Source: Mycolicibacterium chlorophenolicum (GTDB lineage Bacteria; Actinomycetota; Actinomycetes; Mycobacteriales; Mycobacteriaceae). Taken from it: a stretch of 64,000 nt of DNA. The stretch lies in contig NZ_JYNL01000009.1 in NCBI RefSeq assembly GCF_001044235.1, positions 1 through 64,000 on the forward strand, in the 5' to 3' direction. Shown here one piece after another: positions 58,221-64,000 of the stretch. The position numbers and the translations under genes were made by a program. The notes beneath the pieces are model-generated. The model worked only from the letters and a program-made list of their open reading frames with translations, made no database searches and was not told the origin of the DNA. Position 1 is the stretch's first letter, and the number at the start of each line of letters is the position of its first letter.

Positions 58221-60146
58221 TTACTGCAGCGCCGCCGCCAGTTGGGGGGCCAGGTTCTCGTTGAGATACTGGGTGGCCAGCACTCCGCCCGGATCATCGA
58301 GCGCCGCAACAATGTTGGGGTCGTCTGCGACGACGATGGTCCCGTGATAGGCGACGAGCTGCTTGGGCAGCCCTGAGAACCCGCCCCCGCCGGCGGCTTT
58401 GTCGGTGCGGATCACGAGAAGAACATCGGACTCGATTTGGTAGAGCTTCTCGGGGTTGGCCAGCGGCCGAAGGCCAGAGGTATCGGTGGCTACGCGCCTG
58501 AGATCCTGGTTGTAGACGAAACCCAGCGCAGTCAGGTAATCCGCGGTGTTCGACGGTGTCAGGACTTGGCCGACCCCGAAGTCGGTGAGGGTGATCGCCG
58601 TCGCCGACTTGTTCTTGAACGCCGCAGTGTTCGCGTTGCGTATGTCGGCCAGCTGCGAATCTGACAGAGCGATCAGTTCATCAGCCGATTGCTGCTTGCC
58701 CAGGATGCGCCCCACCCATTTCAGTCGTTCGGGCCAGGTCCAGTCCTGGGGACGCAGCGCTTTGGGTTCAGTGATCGTGGGAGCGATCGCTGTCAGTTTC
58801 GTGTACGTCGCATCGTCGATCGCGCCGGAGGCGATGATGACGTCGGGATGGGCTGCCGACACGGCGGCCGTATCGAGGAAGCCAAGGACGTGGGTCCCGG
58901 TGGTGTCTTTCGCCTGCAGCCATCCCGGAAGTATCCCGCCGGCGGCAACGGCAACTGCCGGATGCGCGCCGAGCGCGAACACGGCGTCCGCATCGCCCGG
59001 CCCGACGACGGCAACGGTCGACGGCGCCGAGGTCAGGGTGATCGATCCGTGGGCTGTGTCGAAGGTTTGGGGCCGGTAGACCGCCTCCGGTGTGCGGTCT
59101 GGCCACCACCACAGAACGCCGGCGGCGGCCACGACCGCAACGATGGCCATCAGCAGGATCGGGCGCAACCACCGTCGCCGTGAGCGGGCGGCCACTCCCG
59201 GCCTGCTGCGTCCCGATTGTGGGCCGCTGAACCGGGCATCGGGATACGTCGACGCCTCACTTGGCGCTGGATCATCCGGGACCCGCGCGGACCGCGCCGA
59301 CGCGCCGGCGGGGACATCGAGGGCAGCTGCTACAGCCGCGGCGAACTCCCCCGCGCTGCTGTAGCGGTCAGCAGGATCCTTGGCCATGACGCGGACCAAG
59401 ATCGGGTTGAGGGCTTCGGGCAGGTGCGGGGCACGGTCGGTGAGCAACGGCGGCGGTTGCAACAAGTGCGCGGCCGCCATGCCCGCCAGGCCGCCGCTGA
59501 AGGGCGCGTACCCGGAGAGCAGTCGGAACAGCGAGCAACCCAGTGAATAGATATCGGCGCGCGGACCCACTGCGTGAGGGTCACCGGCGAGGGTCTCGGG
59601 TGCGGCGAAGGCGACACTGGCCAGAACGGTGCCGTCCTGGGTGAGTCCCGCCGCTTCGTTGAGTGCGCGCGCGATGCCGAAGTCGGCCAGCAGCACGCGA
59701 TCGGATTCGGCGGCGAGGAGGAAGTTGGCGGGTTTGACGTCGCGATGGATGATGCCGCGGCCGTGCGCGTAGTCGAGGGCGGCGGCCACTTCGGTCACGA
59801 TATGAACGGCGCGCTGGGGTGTCATGTGGCCGGCGGTCTGTTCGCGGTCGGCGTCGGTGCCCTGGACGTACTGCATTGCGATCCACAGTTGGCCGTCGCT
59901 GGTTTCCCCGCGGTCGTAGACGGTGACGATGTTGGGGTGATCGAGCGTGGCGGCCAGATCCGCTTCGCGAACGAATCGGGATCTGAACTGTTCATCGTGG
60001 GAGAGTTCGGCGCTGAGGATCTTGAGTGCGTCGTGACGGGGCAAGGAGCGGTGGGCGGCTCTGTATACGGTGCCCATGCCTCCGGCGCCGAGTTTCTCTT
60101 CGATGCGGTAGCCAGCGATGGTGGTGCCTGGAGGTAGCGTCACCAC
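58221..60146 (-). CDS. Ser/Thr protein kinase fused to a siderophore-type solute-binding domain
   Basis: 641 aa, GTG start. Kinase domain at about residues 11-275: P-loop [10 protein letters not shown] (19-28), Lys42 in [19 protein letters not shown] (D136), LLADFGIAR (D155), [11 protein letters not shown] (APE), [10 protein letters not shown]. Linker, then one membrane segment at about 329-349. Outer part (about 355-641) follows Fe-siderophore/B12-type periplasmic binding proteins: [60 protein letters not shown]. The kinase probably senses a ligand, maybe an iron-siderophore, by this domain. The fusion is unusual. Confidence 0.88.
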   Translation of the reverse strand: MVTLPPGTTIAGYRIEEKLGAGGMGTVYRAAHRSLPRHDALKILSAELSHDEQFRSRFVREADLAATLDHPNIVTVYDRGETSDGQLWIAMQYVQGTDADREQTAGHMTPQRAVHIVTEVAAALDYAHGRGIIHRDVKPANFLLAAESDRVLLADFGIARALNEAAGLTQDGTVLASVAFAAPETLAGDPHAVGPRADIYSLGCSLFRLLSGYAPFSGGLAGMAAAHLLQPPPLLTDRAPHLPEALNPILVRVMAKDPADRYSSAGEFAAAVAAALDVPAGASARSARVPDDPAPSEASTYPDARFSGPQSGRSRPGVAARSRRRWLRPILLMAIVAVVAAAGVLWWWPDRTPEAVYRPQTFDTAHGSITLTSAPSTVAVVGPGDADAVFALGAHPAVAVAAGGILPGWLQAKDTTGTHVLGFLDTAAVSAAHPDVIIASGAIDDATYTKLTAIAPTITEPKALRPQDWTWPERLKWVGRILGKQQSADELIALSDSQLADIRNANTAAFKNKSATAITLTDFGVGQVLTPSNTADYLTALGFVYNQDLRRVATDTSGLRPLANPEKLYQIESDVLLVIRTDKAAGGGGFSGLPKQLVAYHGTIVVADDPNIVAALDDPGGVLATQYLNENLAPQLAAALQ

Positions 60147-60218
60147 GCGGCCTCGGTGCTGTTCATCGCCTCAAACTACCGCTGTCACGAGCCGTTCCCC
60201 GGCCGCGCGCCGACGCCG

Positions 60219-61463
60219 TCAGGGGGCGGTGAGCATCAGATACTGGGCAGCGGACTTCTGGCGAAGTTCTTCTGGGTGGGTGGCCAGAACCACCGCGACG
60301 TAGCGGCCGGCGGTGAGAAGGCATTGGTAGAGACTGAGCGGATCGGTCTTGCTTTTATCGCTGCAGACCGTCGTCGAGGGCAGGCCGTTGGCGGGCGGGA
60401 ACGGGATGAAATCGGCGTCTGCGGTGATGTCTCGGGTGAGGCCGTCGAACAGTGTCTTCGCAGCGGCGGCGTCGGGTGTTTGGTACACCGCGGCCGCGTC
60501 CCCAACGCCTTGGGCCTGCATGCCGGTGTCAGTGAACAGCTTGGCCGATGCGACCGGGTCGCCCTGAAAGTGCAGTGCCGCCCGCGGCTCGAACACACCG
60601 TTTTGGATCGTCAGATTCTCGCGGGATACCGGCAAGGTTCGTTGCAGCACCCCGCTCGAGTCGACCGGAAGGCTGCCGAACTGCGCCGGCTCGGTGGCCG
60701 GGAATTCGTCGAGCCGCGGGAGTTGCAGATCCAAGATCCTGGCGATCAGCTCGGCGGCTTCGTCGCTGTCGCCCTTCTGGATGCGGCTGTAATTGTAGAT
60801 GAGGTAGTTGCCGTGTCGGGTAAAGCTTTCGACGGTGCTAGTACCGTCGGTGAGTGTGCCTGCCCGGGCGCGGGCTTGCGGATATCCAGGGATGCTGTGC
60901 GGGGACACCGACCCATTGGGATACAACGATGCGGGCGGGGGTTGCTGGCTGATGTCGTCGGCCGCGGCCCGCGCGTCTTCGGGCGAGGCGAATTCCCAGA
61001 CCGAGTTCGTGAGGCCCTTGGCCCCGCTGGTGGCTTGCCCCCCTGACTCGATGGAGGTGGTTCGGTCCGACGAGAACCCGAGCACGAAGTGGTGCCGTTC
61101 GGCGAGGAATTGGACGGGGTCAGGAAGTAGCCCACTGAGCGCCTTCGCATTCTTGAGTGCGTAGGTCTCGGTGGCGACGGCATGCAGCAGTGTGGGGTCG
61201 ACCTCCCAGGGGCCTACGACATAGCCGGCCAGGCGCTGCGCCTCGATCACTGTGCCGTTGCGCCCCTCCTGGTCAGCCGTCCCGAACGGGGGCGATGGAG
61301 TGGTGGGGTAATTCCCGGGGCGCAGGACGCCCGGGATGGCGGAGTCTACGGAAAAGCCCCGGTCTCGGTGGGCGTGCCCGTCGACGATCGGGGTGCAACC
61401 AGCGATGGCCAGGGCCATTGCGAGCAGGACACTGGCGGTGTGCGCGGCCTTACTCACGGTCAC
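60219..61463 (-). CDS. Large mycobacterial lipoprotein (DUF7373-type)
   Basis: 414 aa from GTG 61463, which overlaps the previous stop (GTGA). Lipobox LAIAGC with Cys23. AQRLAGYVVGPWEVDPTLLH, VLGFSSDRTTS, ARAAADDISQQPPPASLYPN and LYQCLLTAGRYVAVVLATHP match large lipoproteins common in mycobacteria. A Cys pair at VCSDKSKTDPLSLYQC. Surface-located. Between a DUF4333 gene and the kinase, so possibly a partner in sensing. Confidence 0.8.
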   Translation of the reverse strand: MTVSKAAHTASVLLAMALAIAGCTPIVDGHAHRDRGFSVDSAIPGVLRPGNYPTTPSPPFGTADQEGRNGTVIEAQRLAGYVVGPWEVDPTLLHAVATETYALKNAKALSGLLPDPVQFLAERHHFVLGFSSDRTTSIESGGQATSGAKGLTNSVWEFASPEDARAAADDISQQPPPASLYPNGSVSPHSIPGYPQARARAGTLTDGTSTVESFTRHGNYLIYNYSRIQKGDSDEAAELIARILDLQLPRLDEFPATEPAQFGSLPVDSSGVLQRTLPVSRENLTIQNGVFEPRAALHFQGDPVASAKLFTDTGMQAQGVGDAAAVYQTPDAAAAKTLFDGLTRDITADADFIPFPPANGLPSTTVCSDKSKTDPLSLYQCLLTAGRYVAVVLATHPEELRQKSAAQYLMLTAP

Positions 61464-62068
61464 TGCGGGGGACTCACCGTGTAGTCGCCCGAGGAGTTGT
61501 CGAAGGTGACATTGACGCGGCGCGGGATTCCGCTGATACGCACGGTGCAGGTGAACGTTGCGCCGGCGCGCACGGTGGGGTTCTGGCCGTTGTTGCAGGT
61601 GACGTCGGAGACTGCGCCTAGTCCGTAGCCGTTGGCCTTGTCGGAAAGCAGCTGCTCGATGCTGCGTTGCGCGACGGTGATGTCGAGTTTGGTGGTGTTC
61701 AGGAAGCCCGGCTTCCACAGGCCCAAGATCAGGAACGCGGCAATGCCCACCGCAGCGGCGGCACCGACTTGAGAGGCACGTTTGGTCTTGGCAACCCTGG
61801 GGCCGGGTGGACTGTCGGGGGTCGTTGCTGCGGTAAAGCCGTGGGCGGGCGGCGGGCCAACCCGCTCGCCGGCGGCGTTCGGATCTAGCGGCGACGCCGG
61901 CTCGCCAGGCCTCTCTTGATGCAGCTCAACAGCAGCTCTTTCCTCGGCTCCGGACGGGATCGCCGCGAACGGATCCGGCTCGGCGGGCTGGGGCGTCCAC
62001 GGCGCAGTCCCGTCCGGAGTTGACCGCTCCGATGACGACTGCGGGTCCGATGGATCCATAGCCGTCAT
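61460..62068 (-). CDS. DUF4333-domain single-pass membrane protein
   Basis: 202 aa from ATG 62068 (or 62059). Pro/Ser/Glu-rich cytoplasmic part, a membrane segment at about 102-118, then a DUF4333 domain (about 127-198): KLDITVAQRSIEQLLSDKAN, VTCNNGQNPTVRAGATFTCT, RRVNVTFDNSSGDYTV with the two Cys typical of the family. Outer-facing domain. Stop overlaps the start of the lipoprotein. Confidence 0.82.
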   Translation of the reverse strand: MTAMDPSDPQSSSERSTPDGTAPWTPQPAEPDPFAAIPSGAEERAAVELHQERPGEPASPLDPNAAGERVGPPPAHGFTAATTPDSPPGPRVAKTKRASQVGAAAAVGIAAFLILGLWKPGFLNTTKLDITVAQRSIEQLLSDKANGYGLGAVSDVTCNNGQNPTVRAGATFTCTVRISGIPRRVNVTFDNSSGDYTVSPPQ

Positions 62069-62126
62069 TCGGGTTCGATCCGGTCGGCCCGGGCGCGTTG
62101 CACGTCCGCCCCATCGAGTCGATGAG

Positions 62127-62534
62127 TCACCGGACGCTCCCGCCTTCGTCGGCGCCAGAGGAGGGCCGGGGCGGTTCGCCGCCGAACTCGCTGAACCACA
62201 CGAAGTACTTGTTGTCCCAGATAGCAGCATCAATGGGATCCTCGACGGCGACGCCGTCAGGGCCATAGGTGTCGAGCACCTCGAGCGCGAGCCGGAAGCA
62301 CGCTGCGAGATTGGGGCCCTGCTGGCTGTCCCACAAGGCCGTCACGGCGTCGACGCGCTCCCGCACTTCTTTCACGGCGTCAACGGGAGCATCGGCAGGC
62401 AACGTGTCGAGGACTCGCCGTGCGTCAGCGAGGAGGCGTTGCCCACTAACGAACTGTCGGGCCAGAGCCTCGATCGCGACGGCAGGCTTCATCCGGAAGA
62501 CAGCCTCTGCGGAGGGGCCATCGATGTCGTCCAT
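62127..62534 (-). CDS. Hypothetical protein
   Basis: 135 aa. Helical N-terminal 80 residues (AVAIEALARQFVSGQRLLAD, DAVKEVRERVDAVTALWDSQ), then DPIDAAIWDNKYFVWFSEFG. Acidic tail. Probably an intracellular partner of the signalling cluster; no family recognised. It lies 58 bases upstream of the DUF4333 gene. Confidence 0.6.
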   Translation of the reverse strand: MDDIDGPSAEAVFRMKPAVAIEALARQFVSGQRLLADARRVLDTLPADAPVDAVKEVRERVDAVTALWDSQQGPNLAACFRLALEVLDTYGPDGVAVEDPIDAAIWDNKYFVWFSEFGGEPPRPSSGADEGGSVR

Positions 62535-62748
62535 AGGCGGGCTCCATTCCCCTCCGGCTGATCCTTCGGGACGCAGAAGGGCCGCCGACTACCTTGCTGG
62601 TCGAATCTACAGAGTTCCGGCTATCTGGCCTCGCGGCGGACGCAAGCTCGCCGCTCAGGCCGAACGCCGCCGGCGCGCGACGGGCCGCCATCGTCGGCGC
62701 TATGACGCTCACGCCGCGATAACCTACTATCACCGAAACCCAAGATGG

Positions 62749-63195
62749 ATGCTCAATTTGCTGACCACACTGCATGCCAGCCACAACGGTCTGTTTTACC
62801 GCACCCAGCTGCACGACCTTCTGGACGTCGCGGAACTGCTCCGCGAGAGCCCGGGCCGCCTCGAATCCGCCACCACCGCTCACGGATCCCTGATCATGTG
62901 GTTCAACCCGCGATCACACTCTCTGGTCAACAAGCACGCCACCGAACTACTGCTGGCCACCACGACCTTCTCCGCGCGCCAAGTTCCCTTGCTGCACGGC
63001 AACGTCGTCATCACCGGGCACGACGGTCACGGCCATCTCGACAGCCTGTCTGAGGAGCAATTCCAACACCTCGTCAACTACGAGCCCGGCGTCATGCAGG
63101 CCCGCACCCTGAGCCGCCGCTTCGCCCGTGATCACCGCCAGCGCCGCGCAGCGTTCGACGCCGTACATGCCGCCACCCTCCCTCCGTGGCGTTGA
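62749..63195 (+). CDS. Hypothetical protein
   Basis: 148 aa from ATG 62749. HNGLFYRTQLHDLLDVAELL, LIMWFNPRSHSLVNKHATEL, VVITGHDGHGHLDSLSEEQF and ARTLSRRFARDHRQRRAAFD. Rich in His. No ribosome binding site, but TACTAT at 62725-62730 may be a -10. Its end overlaps the start of the following membrane gene by 10 bases. Upstream in-frame residues to 62269 are Arg-rich and run opposite the gene at 62127-62534. Confidence 0.6.
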   Translation: MLNLLTTLHASHNGLFYRTQLHDLLDVAELLRESPGRLESATTAHGSLIMWFNPRSHSLVNKHATELLLATTTFSARQVPLLHGNVVITGHDGHGHLDSLSEEQFQHLVNYEPGVMQARTLSRRFARDHRQRRAAFDAVHAATLPPWR

Positions 63196-63785
63196 ACGCG
63201 GCCGCCCCTACGTGGGTCGATTCACCCTGGCTCACACTCGTTCGAGACCTCGCGCCGGCGGTTGCCGCTCTCATCGCCCTGGGCGCGGCATGCGTAGCGT
63301 TCGTCATCGGCCGGCGTCAGATCGCGGCCAGCAGCGCCAACCTGGACCAGCAGCTCGCCGCCCAAGCCCGCGAAGCCCGCCTCGACCGGCAAGCACAAGA
63401 CGCCCGGGCCACGCGCGCCGAGCGACGCGACGCCCTCGTCGACGCCGCACGCGCCGTCCAGACCGTTCGTCACCTCGCCATCCGCCTGCACTGGATGCGC
63501 ATGGCGACCCGCTCACCCGAACTGTCGGGTCAGCCCTACAGCTCCGAGGACGCCAGCACCCTCTCCCCGGACATCGACGCCGCACGCGAGACGATCGACT
63601 TCCACCTCAGCGTGCTCACCGTGATCGGCTTATCAGACCCCGCGGCGGCCCTCTCCGAGCTGCAAGACACATTCGACTCCTACTGCGACTCCCGAGACGC
63701 CCCACCAGGCGAGGTATCCGAGGTGACCGCCGGAGCCCGAGCCACCCTGAGCCGCTTCGCCGCAGCTCTACCCACGGCCGAATGA
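63186..63785 (+). CDS. Membrane protein with coiled coil
   Basis: 199 aa from GTG 63186. One membrane segment at about residues 22-42 (LAPAVAALIALGAACVAFVI), then a coiled coil (ASSANLDQQLAAQAREARLD, RQAQDARATRAERRDALVDA) and a helical C-terminal domain. Frequent in mycobacterial accessory DNA. Coupled to the upstream gene by overlap. Function unknown. Confidence 0.68.
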   Translation: MALNAAAPTWVDSPWLTLVRDLAPAVAALIALGAACVAFVIGRRQIAASSANLDQQLAAQAREARLDRQAQDARATRAERRDALVDAARAVQTVRHLAIRLHWMRMATRSPELSGQPYSSEDASTLSPDIDAARETIDFHLSVLTVIGLSDPAAALSELQDTFDSYCDSRDAPPGEVSEVTAGARATLSRFAAALPTAE

Positions 63786-63843
63786 CTGCTGCCGCTACAC
63801 CCGTGCCACCGCGCGCACGACCCCCGACCCTCTGCCAACGGTG

Positions 63844-64000
63844 CTAGCCGCGCCCCGTCACGTCGTTGGTATTCGGCCCTCCTGGACACTTCCCCGAAGC
63901 CACCCACCGACAGATTCGATACCCCTGCTCATCCAGCTTCTTGGTCAGCGCGCCCTCTCGCCCGCACGCGTGGCAACGTCGAGCTTCCGAATTCCGCTTA
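63844..64000 (-). CDS. Zinc-binding protein, C-terminal part only
   Basis: 51 residues before a stop at 63844, with the start outside the window. RRCHACGREGALTKKLDEQG, RICRWVASGKCPGG. CxxC near the left and Cys further right suggest a small zinc site. Partial; family unknown. Confidence 0.5.
   Translation of the reverse strand, partial: KRNSEARRCHACGREGALTKKLDEQGYRICRWVASGKCPGGPNTNDVTGRG

Noticed and set aside
1..64000. CRISPR arrays, tRNA and rRNA genes
   Set aside because: No regularly spaced direct repeats, cloverleaf-like segments or rRNA motifs were noticed on reading; a tRNAscan and CRISPR search would settle it.

Overview
The window is high-GC actinobacterial DNA and reads as mycobacterial accessory DNA (large plasmid, integrated element or genomic island). 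The mycobacterial assignment rests on an amidase closely matching the Rv3717 type, a PknH-sensor-type lipoprotein, a DUF4333-type membrane protein, a large mycobacterial lipoprotein of the DUF7373 type, a secreted low-complexity surface protein, frequent GTG/TTG starts, and promoters placed for leaderless transcripts. Family names come from recognised motifs, not from database searches. No rRNA, tRNA, CRISPR array, replication initiator or phage structural gene was seen, so the replicon type is undecided.

Layout. 0.4-5.5 kb: mostly minus-strand small genes, a Pth2-like protein, a phage-type adenine methyltransferase and a secreted amidase. 5.6-8.3 kb: a 687-aa secreted protein divergent from a tandem-HTH regulator. 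8.4-11.7 kb: small genes and a metallophosphoesterase. 11.7-16.9 kb: a minus-strand block with a membrane FtsK/TraB-like ATPase, an HNH-type nuclease behind a membrane anchor, a secreted trypsin-like protease and an Ala-rich protein, suggestive of DNA transfer or envelope processing. 17-24.4 kb: hypothetical genes, an alpha/beta hydrolase and several very small Cys-rich proteins.

24.7-40.7 kb holds the main discovery. A mycobacterial single-pass membrane protein gene is split into an N-terminal half ending at 25443 and a C-terminal half starting at 40554, and the halves rejoin in frame. The 15.1 kb between them is a mobile element. At its left end is a four-gene operon with 4-nt overlaps: three large tyrosine-recombinase-family proteins and a TnpC-like coiled-coil protein, as in Tn554/recombinase-trio elements. 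The cargo is an envelope-stress island: STAS protein, Lys-rich tail/coil protein, GlsB-like and CsbD-like proteins, AmaP-like anchor, several Asp23/Gls24 proteins, a DUF2273-like membrane peptide, an ECF sigma factor, a further Asp23-like protein and an MscS-type channel. Both ends carry CGACA/TGTCG palindromes.

40.8-49.9 kb: UvrD-like helicase, possible immunity protein, second metallophosphoesterase, DnaQ-like exonuclease, many small genes, and a Doc-type toxin with a short partner. 50-55.4 kb: a nucleotidyltransferase-like (AbiEii/DUF6036-type) gene, a plasmid/phage-type gene, and a C5 methyltransferase flanked by two frameshifted genes (DUF6283-like and MazG-like). A 17-base operator-like sequence upstream of the methyltransferase recurs upstream of a ribbon-helix-helix-like gene 6 kb away. 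55.6-62.5 kb: a signalling cluster with an FHA-HTH regulator behind repeated AGATGAAGCA sites, a PknH-sensor lipoprotein, a Ser/Thr kinase fused to a siderophore-type solute-binding domain, a further lipoprotein and a DUF4333 protein. 62.5-64 kb: membrane and hypothetical genes and a truncated zinc-binding protein at the edge.
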